A stretch of DNA of 64,000 nt, from the NCBI RefSeq assembly GCF_000014445.1, contig NC_008531.1, positions 589,001 through 653,000 of the forward strand. The letters are read 5' to 3'. Source of the stretch: Leuconostoc mesenteroides subsp. mesenteroides ATCC 8293. Its GTDB lineage: Bacteria; Bacillota; Bacilli; Lactobacillales; Lactobacillaceae. Numbering within the stretch: the first letter of the stretch is position 1; each line of letters begins with the position of its first letter. Under the pieces are notes generated by a model. The model was not told the DNA's origin, searched no databases, and was given only the letters and a program-made list of their open reading frames with translations. The position numbers and the translations under genes were made by a program. Below are positions 19,099 through 27,676 of this stretch, in pieces.

Positions 19099-20076
19099 AT
19101 GAAAAATATTAAAATTAACTGGCGAAAAGTACTACTTACGATACTCATCTTTTTTGCTAGTTCAGTTGTACAAGTAGTTGGATTAAACGCTTTTTTAATT
19201 CCTAATAATGTTTTCTCAGGTGGATTTAACGGTATTGCGCAGCTATTATCTTTGTTCTCCCAAAACTTTTTCCACGTTAGCATGCCTACTGGAACATTTA
19301 TTATGATATTCAACATTCCAGTTGGAATTGTTGGTTGGAAAATGATTGGTGGCAAATTTACAATATTGAGCTTTGCTAATTCACTATTCGTATCTGCTGT
19401 TCAAATTATTGCGCCAACACAAGCCCTAACTACGAATCCGCTGTTAGCAGCCTTATTTGGTGGCTTATTAATTGGTGCTTCGATCGGCCTAGCCATGAGA
19501 TATGGTTTTTCAACAGGTGGTATGGATATTGTCGCGATGGTTGTTCAAAAGCGAACCGGAAAATCGATTGGTGCACTGATGAATGTGATTAATTTCGGTG
19601 TTGTTGTTATTGCTGGTTCATTTATAGGCTGGCAAAATGCCTTATTCACAATCATTGGTATTTATGCAACCGGTCGTGTTGTTGATACGCTATATACTGG
19701 TTATCAGAAGTTGACGGCAATGATTGTGACCTCCAAAGGTGATGAAGTCGTTGCAGAGTTGCACAAAGACCTAATCCGAGGAATTACCATTTTACCATCG
19801 AAAGGCGCCTATACCAAACGTGATTCGACAACATTAATGATGGTTCTTTCCCGTTACGAATTATTTGAAATGCAAGAGGTCGTCCATCGTGCTGATCCAA
19901 AAGCGTTTATCAATTTAATGAACACAGTTAGTGTTTCAGGGGAGTTTCTTGATGCTGACCGTCAGCTGCAGATGAAGCGGGCGGTCGCTGTTCCAAAAGT
20001 TGAAACCGTCGAGGCGCAGATTGAAGCTGAACAACGGCTAGAAGAGCAACTTGAAAATTTAGACGATAAAAAGTAA
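19099..20076 (+). CDS. YitT family membrane protein (DUF161/DUF2179)
   Basis: A 325-residue protein with five to six membrane helices, including NAFLIPNNVFSGGFNGIAQL, which is characteristic of YitT/YqfU proteins, and RYGFSTGGMDIVAMV. A soluble C-terminal DUF2179 domain follows (GITILPSKGAYTKRDSTTLMMVLSRYE), with a charged tail. The function is unknown. The start at 19099 is chosen because GGAG lies 9 nt upstream; the frame is open to 19075. Confidence 0.88.
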   Translation: MKNIKINWRKVLLTILIFFASSVVQVVGLNAFLIPNNVFSGGFNGIAQLLSLFSQNFFHVSMPTGTFIMIFNIPVGIVGWKMIGGKFTILSFANSLFVSAVQIIAPTQALTTNPLLAALFGGLLIGASIGLAMRYGFSTGGMDIVAMVVQKRTGKSIGALMNVINFGVVVIAGSFIGWQNALFTIIGIYATGRVVDTLYTGYQKLTAMIVTSKGDEVVAELHKDLIRGITILPSKGAYTKRDSTTLMMVLSRYELFEMQEVVHRADPKAFINLMNTVSVSGEFLDADRQLQMKRAVAVPKVETVEAQIEAEQRLEEQLENLDDKK

Positions 20077-20103
20077 AATATAGGAAATAGAAGGAGAATA
20101 CTT

Positions 20104-20289
20104 ATGCCAATAGTACAAGTCGAATTGCTTGAAGGTCGTACTCACGAACAACTTGCCAAAATGGTGAAAGACATTACCAATGTTATTGTTGAGGACGCAG
20201 GCGCATCACGAGAAGCCGTTCACGTTATTTTACGCGAAATGCCAAAAGACCATTATGCGGTTGGTGGTGTCTTAAAAAGTGATCAATAA
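20104..20289 (+). CDS. 4-oxalocrotonate tautomerase family protein
   Basis: A 61-residue small enzyme of the tautomerase superfamily. After removal of the initiator Met it begins with the catalytic Pro (MPIVQVELLEGRT), followed by the family pattern REAVHVILREMPKDHYAVGG with a conserved Arg. Members form hexamers and act on keto-enol substrates; the physiological substrate is unknown. AAGGAG precedes the ATG. It follows the YitT gene by 27 bases and ends at a terminator. Confidence 0.92.
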   Translation: MPIVQVELLEGRTHEQLAKMVKDITNVIVEDAGASREAVHVILREMPKDHYAVGGVLKSDQ

Positions 20290-20306
20290 TTTTATTACAA
20301 ACGATT

Positions 20307-20339
20307 AAAAACGGGGTATTTTATTCACCCTGTTTTTTT
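20307..20339 (+). terminator. Rho-independent terminator
   Basis: AAAACGGGGT paired with ACCCTGTTTT (one G-U) and a T-tract, after the tautomerase gene. Confidence 0.75.
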
Positions 20340-20404
20340 GTAGAAATAAAATTTCAAGTTAGTAACAATAGTGCATTCCTTATGTTTTTTTAACAATTTC
20401 ATGA

Positions 20405-20410
20405 TAGAAT
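20405..20410 (+). promoter_or_regulatory. Extended -10 promoter of the NlpC/P60 gene
   Basis: TGA then TAGAAT; the leader of about 75 nt contains a small AACAC/GTGTT hairpin. Confidence 0.45.
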
Positions 20411-20490
20411 TAAAATGTTAAGAAAAATTTAAACATTGAGAGTAAAAAATAACACTGATTGTGGTGTTTAGAGTGGAAAGGTAGGGAAAT

Positions 20491-21954
20491 ATGGAACGAC
20501 TGGATAAAAAAGTAGTAGCTTCAGGACTGAGTTTATTAGGTCTAGTAGGCGTTGGCTCGGGTATCGCCCATGCTGATGATGTTAAAAGCACTGTCAACAA
20601 GGCTGTTAATTCTGTTGCCGAAGCTGCTGGACTAATTGATAACAAAACGGTTAATCTCACTCAAAAGAGTCTAACAATACCAAAAGATAAAGTAGCTCAT
20701 ATTGAGACACCAGCTGAGAAAAAAGTTTCCCAAAAAGCCACTACTAAATTAACATCATATAAAGTAAAGGCTGGAGATTCTCTTTGGTCGATTGCTCATA
20801 ATCATAATTTGAATGTAGATGATCTCGTGAGTGAGAATAATAATTCTGATTTGATATCAGTAGGGCAAACATTAAACTTGCCAACTAGTGTTGGCGCCGA
20901 TACACAAACAACAGTGGCTGATCAATCACCAACAGACATTAATAAAAGTACTGATTCCTACGCTGACTCGTTGCAAACTGCCGCTAGCGCACCTGTTTCA
21001 GAGGTGTCAGCAGCTGGTAACGTAGAATCAACGGAATCTTCAGTCACTTCTAGTACTTCCAGTCAAGATTCGTTGGCCTCGAGCTCAGCAGCTGAAAGCT
21101 CAGTATCTTCGACTCCATCAAGTGAAGAATCAACGTTGGCAAGCACCGCAGATTCTAGTGTGTCAAGTGGAGAATCAGCGCCATCAAGTTCAGTGACAGA
21201 GAGTTCGTCAGTCTCGAGCGGATCAGATGAAGAAACAAGTTCAGCGACGGAGGCCACCTCTTTAACAACGTCTAGCACGGCAGATGTAGTGTCAGAAACG
21301 CAAAACACATCAGGCAATACTAGTTTGCAAAGTAGTGAGACAATAGCTGCAAGTGCTGCAAGTGACGCCACAGCTTATACGAGTTCTTCAGATTCAACTG
21401 CAGCAGATGCTTCAGCCAACATCAATAGTTCTTACGGTGCAGCTGCTGTTTCAAGTTCCGATTCGAGTGCTGGACAACAGTATAATCAGCTATCTTCAAC
21501 TACGAACAGCAATGGTAGTTTAGTCAATCTTTCTACTGGGTCTGTCAGTCAAATAGTAAATTCTAATACAACACAATCTATGTCTGGAAATTCTGCCGCA
21601 ATTATTGCGCTAGCGCAACAATTGGTAGCACAAAATATTCCTTATGTTTGGGGTGGAGGAACGCCTTCAACTGGGTTTGATTGCTCTGGATTAGTGAGTT
21701 ATGTTTTCAAAAATGCTGCCGGCATCTCATTACCACACTCGTCCGTTGAACAAGAAATGTACACTCAAAAGAAGTCGGTTTCTCAAGCTCAACCAGGTGA
21801 CTTACTATTTTGGGGTACGCCAGGCGCTTCATACCATGTGGCTATTTATATTGGCAATAATCAGTATATTGCCGCACCAAAGCCTGGATTGAATGTACGC
21901 GTTGAAACGATTTCACCGAATTTTTTGCCATCTTTCGCCGGCTCAATTAAGTGA
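20491..21954 (+). CDS. Secreted LysM - NlpC/P60 peptidoglycan hydrolase
   Basis: A 487-residue exported protein. The signal peptide ends near AHA-DD (about residue 28). One LysM domain (about 88-130, YKVKAGDSLWSIAHNHNLN) anchors to the wall. About 200 residues of Ser/Thr/Ala/Glu-rich linker follow, then a C-terminal NlpC/P60 domain with catalytic Cys398 in GFDCSGLVSYVF and His in YHVAIYIG. It should cleave stem peptides (D-gamma-Glu-diamino acid type) during wall turnover. GGAAAGGTAGGGA precedes the ATG. It is a single gene with its own terminator. Confidence 0.95.
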   Translation: MERLDKKVVASGLSLLGLVGVGSGIAHADDVKSTVNKAVNSVAEAAGLIDNKTVNLTQKSLTIPKDKVAHIETPAEKKVSQKATTKLTSYKVKAGDSLWSIAHNHNLNVDDLVSENNNSDLISVGQTLNLPTSVGADTQTTVADQSPTDINKSTDSYADSLQTAASAPVSEVSAAGNVESTESSVTSSTSSQDSLASSSAAESSVSSTPSSEESTLASTADSSVSSGESAPSSSVTESSSVSSGSDEETSSATEATSLTTSSTADVVSETQNTSGNTSLQSSETIAASAASDATAYTSSSDSTAADASANINSSYGAAAVSSSDSSAGQQYNQLSSTTNSNGSLVNLSTGSVSQIVNSNTTQSMSGNSAAIIALAQQLVAQNIPYVWGGGTPSTGFDCSGLVSYVFKNAAGISLPHSSVEQEMYTQKKSVSQAQPGDLLFWGTPGASYHVAIYIGNNQYIAAPKPGLNVRVETISPNFLPSFAGSIK

Positions 21955-21990
21955 TTTGGTGCATCAAAGCAAGAGACTAATTGTAGTATG

Positions 21991-22030
21991 AGCACTAATC
22001 CATCAAGAGGGATAAGTGCTTTTTATTTTA
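21991..22030 (+). terminator. Rho-independent terminator
   Basis: AGCACTAATCC paired with GGATAAGTGCT (one mismatch) followed by a T-rich run. Confidence 0.75.
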
Positions 22031-22062
22031 TTTTTAAATAAATAGTAATCATTACTTTTATA

Positions 22063-22375
22063 TGGTATAATTAATTCATGAGTTACTTTAAGTAAGCTCA
22101 TTTTACTATTGTAATTACTGACAGTTACTACACATTTCTTCCATGATTAGATAATTGTAACTTACAATTTCATTTATCTGTTTGTCAGCATTGCATTATT
22201 TAAGCGCCGTAGCAGGTGCCTTTTCTTTTGAACAATCCTTGTTTTATTGACTATCGTTTTGGCTTGTAACCTGCTTTTAGAGAACTTATAATTAATAATA
22301 TAGTTTGGTTGATCTTCAATGAGAAAACTTGAACTTTTGCGAAAGCCACTCACCCCCGTGTGGCTTTTTGTTTTG
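22063..22375 (+). ncRNA. Candidate non-coding RNA (unclassified)
   Basis: An extended -10 promoter (TGG then TATAAT, 22063-22071) is followed about 270 nt later by a hairpin AAAGCCAC/GTGGCTTTTTG (22342-22369) with terminator character. No open frame with a ribosome site lies between; the longest plus-strand frame near the end has 23 codons and no Shine-Dalgarno. The interior can fold: GAGTTACTT/AAGTAAGCTC, AATTGTA/TACAATT, and a longer pairing AGCAGGT (22211-22217) with ACCTGCT (22269-22275) enclosing AACAA/TTGTT. The downstream csbD-like gene has its own promoter, so this is not simply its leader. I cannot match it to a known RNA; 6S-like is possible. Confidence 0.45.
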
Positions 22376-22417
22376 CACTTTTTGAGGTAAATGGACCCAT
22401 TATTAGAATCAAAATAA

Positions 22418-22446
22418 TTTACAAACATTATGTACTACGATATGAT
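22418..22446 (+). promoter_or_regulatory. Promoter of the first csbD-like gene
   Basis: TTTACA, 17-nt spacer, TATGAT. Confidence 0.75.
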
Positions 22447-22487
22447 TGATTTGTAACATTGAATAAACCTCAAGGAGAACATGTACG

Positions 22488-22718
22488 ATGACAGTTGAAG
22501 AAAAATTTGATAATGCCAAGGACAAGATTGCTGGAAAAGCAAAGGAAGTTGAGGGGAAAGTTACTGGTGACAAACAACGGGAATTACAAGGTAAAACCCA
22601 AAACATTTTCGGTAAGGCAAAAGACGCTGTAACTGATATCAAGGATGCAGCAGAGGAAGCCGTTAAAGATACAATTGATGACTACAAGCAAGATAGCAAA
22701 AAAAATATTGATAAATAA
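22488..22718 (+). CDS. CsbD family stress protein (copy 1)
   Basis: A 76-residue hydrophilic protein of the CsbD family. It has the core repeat-like pattern EEKFDNAKDKIAGKAKEVEGKVTGD and then GKTQNIFGKAKDAV. Members are general-stress proteins of unknown mechanism and are predicted helical. AAGGAG precedes the ATG. It is closely similar to a second copy at 28155-28382 but lacks the cre site found there. It is a single gene with its own promoter and terminator. Confidence 0.9.
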   Translation: MTVEEKFDNAKDKIAGKAKEVEGKVTGDKQRELQGKTQNIFGKAKDAVTDIKDAAEEAVKDTIDDYKQDSKKNIDK

Positions 22719-22732
22719 ATATATGAAGAAAA

Positions 22733-22773
22733 GAGCAACTGATTGTAAATAAAAAAAATCAGGTGCTTTTTTT
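22733..22773 (+). terminator. Rho-independent terminator
   Basis: AGCAACTGATT / AATCAGGTGCT followed by T7. Confidence 0.85.
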
Positions 22774-22865
22774 ATAAGTTATTGAGTGTTTAATTAGTTG
22801 TAAATTACATATTTCTAGGAAAATTTTAAGTCAAGTCAGATGGTTTTTTCCTGCCTAACTAACGG

Positions 22866-22894
22866 TTGCTTTTTCTCATAAAAGCGGGTAATAT
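22866..22894 (+). promoter_or_regulatory. Promoter of the gua riboswitch operon
   Basis: TTGCTT, 17-nt spacer, TAATAT about 20 bases before the aptamer. Confidence 0.5.
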
Positions 22895-22916
22895 GATAAC
22901 AACAACTAAAGAAGTT

Positions 22917-23042
22917 ATTTGCAGATATATCGTTGGAAAACGGCCAACAGTTTCTACCACGCCCCAAAAGTCGTGACTATCCGCAAATGTTTTTGACGAT
23001 TCAAAAGCATTTGTGGATCTCTGTGTCCCAGATGCTTTTTTT
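22917..23042 (+). promoter_or_regulatory. Guanine-class purine riboswitch with terminator
   Basis: P1 pairs ATTTGCAGA with TCCGCAAAT, P2 is GTTGG/CCAAC with a 7-nt loop AAAACGG, and the junction carries the invariant AGTTTCTACC. P3 is CACG/CGTG and the 3' junction reads GACTAT, whose C corresponds to position 74 (guanine rather than adenine type). The platform is clear. The terminator AAAAGCAT/ATGCTTTT (23003-23042) competes with an antiterminator made by TCCGCAAATG (22980-22989) and CATTTGTGGA (23009-23018). Guanine binding would therefore terminate transcription before guaB. Confidence 0.9.
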
Positions 23043-23222
23043 GTGTTTAAAGATGATGGCGGATCCGTTAACAATTGTGTTAACAAAAAGGCCTGATTAA
23101 ATTATATAAACTACCGGTGAAGTTCGTGTTAAAAACAAATTGCAATACCTACTGGGGATGGGTTCAATTGTTTATTTGTTTATACGACAAAGGTAGAATG
23201 CATGTTTATTTTGGAGGATCTT

Positions 23223-24365
23223 ATGCAGAAGTTTAGTTCAACAAACAAGTTTGTCCCAATGGGATTAACATTTGAAGACGTCAAGTTAGTTGACGACTTA
23301 CAGTCAACTGTGACACCTGAATCTGTTTCGGTGACCACAAGCTTAACACCTACTTTGAAGCTTAATATTCCATTACTATCAGCTGCGATGGATACAGTGA
23401 CAGAAGCACGCTTTGCCACAGCTTTAGCTAAGTTAGGTGGCCTTGGTGTCATTCATAAAAATATGACAATTAGTGCACAGGCTGATGAAGTTCGCAAGGT
23501 TAAAACGGCAACGTTTGACTCAGCAGACTTTCCTAATGCGGCTGTTGATGCTAAAGGACATCTGCTTGTTGCTGGTGCCGTTGGTGTAACGAATGACACT
23601 GTAGATCGTGTGCAAGCTATGGTTGAAGCAGGAGCTGATGCAATTGTGCTGGATTCCGCACATGGACATTCTGAGGGCGTTCTCCGCAAGGTATCTGAGG
23701 TGAGGTCGACTTTCCCTAATTTAAATATTATTGCTGGTAATATTGCAACTCGAGAAGGTGCAGCTGCATTATACGATGCGGGCGCTGATGTTGTTAAAAT
23801 TGGAATTGGCCCTGGATCAATTTGTACCACACGTGTGGTTGCTGGTATTGGTGTACCACAAGTTTCTGCTATTCGTGATGCCGCCCTTGAAGCGGCTGCA
23901 CGTGGCAAGAAGATTATTGCTGATGGCGGTGTTAAAACGTCATTAGATATTGTTAAAGCAATATCAGCTGGTGGAAATGCGGTTATGCTTGGATCAATGT
24001 TTTCTGGGACGGAGGAAACACCCGGCGAAGTGTTTGAGGACAATGGTCAAAAGTACAAAACATATCGAGGTATGGGTTCAATTGCTGCGATGGAAAATGG
24101 ATCAAAGGATCGTTACTTCCAAGGTGAAGTGAACGAAGCTAAAAAGATGGTACCAGAAGGTATTGAAGCTCGTGTTACATATAAAGGCGATTTGACAACC
24201 ATTTTAAATGCTATGTTAGTAGATATTCATAAAAAAATGGCACAATTAGGAGAAACGACGATTGATGACTTAGTTAATCATGAGCATATCGCACGTGATA
24301 GCGAAGTATTTGATTTCGAAGCAGCGACGGATAAGCAAAAGCCTGTTGTTGCTGCCCAATTCTAA
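23223..24365 (+). CDS. guaB: IMP dehydrogenase, CBS-less
   Basis: A 380-residue enzyme oxidising IMP to XMP, the first committed step to GMP. The catalytic loop GPGSICTTR contains Cys201, and the flap region DRYFQ and PEGIEARV are present, as are the phosphate-binding IADGGVK and YRGMGS. The CBS (Bateman) regulatory pair of usual 490-residue IMPDHs is missing: residues after SADFPNA run directly into LLVAGAVGV. The C-terminal tail is unusual, lacking the common GMGY and ESHPHD segments, which do occur in the next gene. The start at 23223 follows GGAGG. It is the first gene of the guanine-riboswitch operon. Confidence 0.9.
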   Translation: MQKFSSTNKFVPMGLTFEDVKLVDDLQSTVTPESVSVTTSLTPTLKLNIPLLSAAMDTVTEARFATALAKLGGLGVIHKNMTISAQADEVRKVKTATFDSADFPNAAVDAKGHLLVAGAVGVTNDTVDRVQAMVEAGADAIVLDSAHGHSEGVLRKVSEVRSTFPNLNIIAGNIATREGAAALYDAGADVVKIGIGPGSICTTRVVAGIGVPQVSAIRDAALEAAARGKKIIADGGVKTSLDIVKAISAGGNAVMLGSMFSGTEETPGEVFEDNGQKYKTYRGMGSIAAMENGSKDRYFQGEVNEAKKMVPEGIEARVTYKGDLTTILNAMLVDIHKKMAQLGETTIDDLVNHEHIARDSEVFDFEAATDKQKPVVAAQF

Positions 24366-24407
24366 TTATCATTGCAAATAATAGTTCAATCATCTTTGGA
24401 GAAAATC

Positions 24408-25394
24408 ATGCCTGAAAATACAGAGTTCATAGGTCTTGGCTACGATCAAGTTTTGTTAGTACCAGGAGCCTCAAATGTTTTACCATATAGTGTTACCTTG
24501 CGTACACAATTGTCAGAAAATTTTGAATTAAATATTCCGCTTGTTTCAGAGGCTTTTGGTCCGGAAACAGATACACGTGTTGCGCCAACTGCTTTGAATG
24601 GTGGGTTAGGCGTTGTTGCTGAGCAAGAAGATTTATCAAAACAAGTAGCCAGTTTGCAACAAGTTAAGGAGACAGTCGTTGATACTGACAAATATCCTAA
24701 TGCTTTAGTTGATTCACAGAATCATTTACGTGTAGCAGCTGAAGTGTGGTTAGTGGCTGGTGCAGAAACTCGTGTTGCTGCATTGGTTAATGCAGGAGCG
24801 GATGCTATATTCTTTTATTTGCATGAAACGCTAGCCAAGAATACGCGTGATCTTATTAAGCAAATACGACAAGCACATCCAGATTTGTTCATCGCTGTTG
24901 GTGTCGTTGAAGATCAAAGCATTGCTGCTGCTTTATATGAAGCAGGAGCAGATACAATACTTGCAGGACGTTCAGTTGACTCATCACTACCAAACGACAT
25001 TACATACCCATTCTTAACAGTCACAATGAATATTGCAGATGTGGCAGCTGCATATGACAACAAATCAGTCATTGCTGTTGGTGGTATTCATTATTCGGGT
25101 GACATTGTTAAAGCGATTGCAGCAGGGGCAGATGCGACAATGGTATCAGATCTGTTAAAAGGATCAGTACTGGAATCTGACGGTTCGTTTAAAGAAGGAG
25201 ATATGTCAATTGATGATGCAATCTTCCAAACTGACGGTGGCTTGCGCGCCGGAATGGGTTACACGGGGTCACAAACAATTGAAAGCCTAAAATTGAATGC
25301 TAAGATTGTTCAAATAACAGATAACGGTTTGCGTGAATCACATCCACATGATGTTGAAATTACTAAACAAGCGCCTAACTACGCGAAAGGATAA
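24408..25394 (+). CDS. Degenerate IMP dehydrogenase-like protein
   Basis: A 328-residue IMPDH/GMP reductase-fold paralogue. The N-terminal GLGYDQVLLVPGAS and the C-terminal GLRAGMGYTGSQTI and GLRESHPHDVEITKQAPNY are canonical IMPDH segments. The catalytic Cys loop is replaced (AGRSVDSSLPN where GPGSICTTR is expected), and the Arg-Tyr flap is absent. It is therefore probably inactive by itself. GGAGA precedes the ATG at 24408; it starts 42 bases after guaB and ends 3 bases before guaA, inside the same riboswitch-controlled unit. A role as a structural or regulatory partner of GuaB is inferred from the complementary missing segments. Confidence 0.82.
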   Translation: MPENTEFIGLGYDQVLLVPGASNVLPYSVTLRTQLSENFELNIPLVSEAFGPETDTRVAPTALNGGLGVVAEQEDLSKQVASLQQVKETVVDTDKYPNALVDSQNHLRVAAEVWLVAGAETRVAALVNAGADAIFFYLHETLAKNTRDLIKQIRQAHPDLFIAVGVVEDQSIAAALYEAGADTILAGRSVDSSLPNDITYPFLTVTMNIADVAAAYDNKSVIAVGGIHYSGDIVKAIAAGADATMVSDLLKGSVLESDGSFKEGDMSIDDAIFQTDGGLRAGMGYTGSQTIESLKLNAKIVQITDNGLRESHPHDVEITKQAPNYAKG

Positions 25395-25397
25395 GCA

Positions 25398-26943
25398 ATG
25401 GTTGACAAACTTGATAAAGTCTTAGTTTTAGACTATGGAAGCCAATATAATCAATTAATCACACGACGTATACGTGAAATGGGTGTGTTTTCAGAACTTA
25501 AGTCACGTAATATGACTGCCGAAGAAATCAAGTCCTATAATCCCAAGGCCATCATCTTGTCTGGTGGTCCTAAGTCGGTTTATGAGGAAAATGCGTTTAC
25601 CATTGATAGCGAAATATTCAATTTAGATATTCCAGTTTTAGGTGTATGCTACGGTATGCAACTAATGGCACAAGAATTAGGCGGTAAAGTTGAAGCTAAT
25701 CCAGGCAATGGCGAATTTGGACAAACTGTCCTACAACAAACTGAGTCTGCTGGGCGATTATTAGCTGATACACCAGTATCACAAACTGTTTTGATGAGCC
25801 ATTCAGATAATGTCATTGAATTACCTGAAGGATTTAAAGTGATTGGTGGCTCAGATAAAACGCCAATTGCTGCTATTGCTAACGAAGAACGTCGTTTGTA
25901 TGGGGTTCAGTTCCACGCAGAAACGACCTTGTCAGAAAATGGTAAGCAAATTTTAACGAATTTTGTTAAAAATATTGCTGAAGCAGAATCTAACTGGGAC
26001 ATGAGTGGATTTATTGATGAACAAATTCAAAAAATTCGCGAAATTGTAGGCGATAAAAAGGTATTGCTTGGACTATCAGGTGGTGTTGATTCATCCGTTG
26101 TTGGTGTTTTGTTGCACCGCGCGATTGGTGACCAATTGACATCTATATTTGTGGATCATGGCTTGCTCCGTAAAAACGAAGCAGATCAGGTGATGACAAT
26201 GTTGGGTGGCAAGTTTGGATTAAACATCATTAAAGTTGATGCCCAAGAACGTTTTTTGGATAAATTGGCCGGTGTTTCAGATCCTGAACAAAAGCGAAAG
26301 ATTATTGGAAATGAGTTTATCCAAGTTTTCAATGATGAGGCTAAAAAGTTAGATGGCATTGAATTCTTAGCACAGGGTACGCTATATACTGATGTTATTG
26401 AATCTGGTACCGATACGGCACAAACTATCAAGTCACATCATAACGTTGGTGGCTTGCCAGAGGATATGCAATTCCAGCTAATTGAGCCACTTAACACATT
26501 ATTTAAGGATGAGGTTCGTGAATTAGGTGAAAAGTTGAATATGCCACACGAAATGGTTTGGCGTCAACCATTCCCCTGGGCCCGGATTAGGGATTCGTAT
26601 CCTAGGAGACATCACTGAAGATAAGTTAGAAATCGTACGTGACTCTGATTGGATTTTGCGTGATGAAATCGCCAAAGCTGGTCTAGAAGGAGACATATGG
26701 CAATACTTTACGGTATTGACTGGTGTCCGTTCAGTTGGTGTCATGGGTGATTACCGTACTTACGATTACACGATAGCAATTCGTGCTATTACTTCTGTCG
26801 ATGGTATGACAGCTGATTTTGCACGTATGCCATGGGAATTATTGCAAAAAATATCAGCTCGTATTGTCAATGAAGTTGGTCATATTAACCGCGTGGTGTA
26901 TGATATTACGGCCAAGCCACCTGCAACAGTTGAATGGGAATAA
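25398..26943 (+). pseudogene. guaA: GMP synthase, interrupted by a +1 frameshift
   Basis: The glutamine-hydrolysing GMP synthase converts XMP to GMP. The amidotransferase domain is intact ([20 protein letters not shown] with the catalytic Cys, FHAE), as is the PP-loop [11 protein letters not shown]. At 26573-26576 a run of four C bases shifts the frame just after WRQPFP, and the zero frame stops at 26618. Removing one base restores [13 protein letters not shown] and the C-terminal dimerisation domain to 26943, giving the usual length of about 514 residues. It could be a real mutation, an assembly error, or +1 slippage at CCC-U. It is the last gene of the operon. Confidence 0.88.
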
Positions 26944-26948
26944 TCTCC

Positions 26949-26984
26949 AAAAAAATAAACCTCAAATGAGGTTTATTTTTTTTC
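26949..26984 (+). terminator. Rho-independent terminator of the gua operon
   Basis: AAAAAAATAAACCTC, loop AAAT, GAGGTTTATTTTTTT. Confidence 0.92.
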
Positions 26985-27034
26985 GACAAATTATCTGTCT
27001 TTATTTAATTAATATGTACGTCCAGAAGGACTTT

Positions 27035-27205
27035 TTATTTCAAGAAATTATTGCGGTTTTCCCAAAGATATGAAATCGCTAAAATAAGCAAGCCTAAGTT
27101 AGAGGCAATAATAGCAAAAGTTGGTTGGCTCATAATCCAACTAATCAAAGACGCAAACATAAGTATGAGTGAAATCATTAAAACAAAAACTGACACTTTT
27201 TTCAT
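27035..27205 (-). CDS. 56-aa two-helix membrane protein A
   Basis: Found by reading the minus strand. The 56-residue protein begins MKKVSVFVLMISLILMFASL, has a second hydrophobic helix around AIIASNLGLLILAISYLW and ends ENRNNFLK. GGGAG precedes the ATG at a suitable distance. A -10-like element with TG (GTGATAACAT) lies about 100 bases upstream. It is one of three separate minus-strand genes of exactly the same length in 0.8 kb. Its similarity to the other two is weak (the AII-x4-G segment). The function is unknown. Confidence 0.65.
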   Translation of the reverse strand: MKKVSVFVLMISLILMFASLISWIMSQPTFAIIASNLGLLILAISYLWENRNNFLK

Positions 27206-27358
27206 AAAATATTCTCCCTAATTTTGATCGTGATTGCTTGAAATTAAATGCAAAACATAAGGCACGACTACTACCGTTCATGTTATCACAGCAATTATCT
27301 TTATTCAAATAGACCGCTTATCAAACAAATTGTAACGTTTGGCTCAATGTGACTATTT

Positions 27359-27529
27359 TTATAGTGATGGAATAAATATGAAACACAAATAAATGAGCAC
27401 AATAATTTGCACTACAATCCCTACAACAGCTGTGATGATCATATAACGATTATGAAGGATTAGTCCAGCGATTAACAATGCAGTTAATAGAAGGGTCAGA
27501 ACAAATAACAATGAAAAGGGCACTATCAT
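27359..27529 (-). CDS. 56-aa two-helix membrane protein B
   Basis: A 56-residue, almost entirely hydrophobic protein starting MIVPFSLLFVLTLLL, with a short polar turn (LHNRYM) and a second helix IITAVVGIVVQIIVLIYL. The start at 27529 follows CGGAGA; the frame extends upstream to 27640 but that part is charged and lacks a ribosome site. An extended -10 (TGA then TAAAAT) lies about 30 bases upstream. The middle clearly aligns with protein C: GLIL-x2-R-x2-II against GIII-x2-R-x2-II, then GIV-x-Q. The function is unknown. Confidence 0.66.
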   Translation of the reverse strand: MIVPFSLLFVLTLLLTALLIAGLILHNRYMIITAVVGIVVQIIVLIYLCFIFIPSL

Positions 27530-27676
27530 ATTCTCCGATGTTTTTGCTACTGCTATTTTATCACAGATGGCCTGAGAAAAATCCAATGGAATATCGACTT
27601 TTATACAGTTATTGCGTCTGAAATAGCAAAAAGACTGCAATAAGAATATTGGTCAAACAAATAGATTATAGATAAT

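Noticed and set aside
21063..21371. 102-codon minus-strand frame in the Ser-rich linker of the NlpC/P60 gene
   Set aside because: Arises from low-complexity Ser codons of the real gene.
22320..22391. 23-codon plus-strand frame across the terminator hairpin
   Set aside because: No Shine-Dalgarno and it spans a terminator stem; chance frame.
22174..22428. 84-codon minus-strand open frame in the orphan-RNA region
   Set aside because: No ribosome site, unlike a normal protein in composition, and it opposes the plus-strand promoter and terminator.
23453..24043. 196-codon minus-strand frame opposite guaB
   Set aside because: Composition (Ser/Thr/Ala/Pro-rich, no hydrophobic pattern) is typical of a shadow of a highly biased gene.
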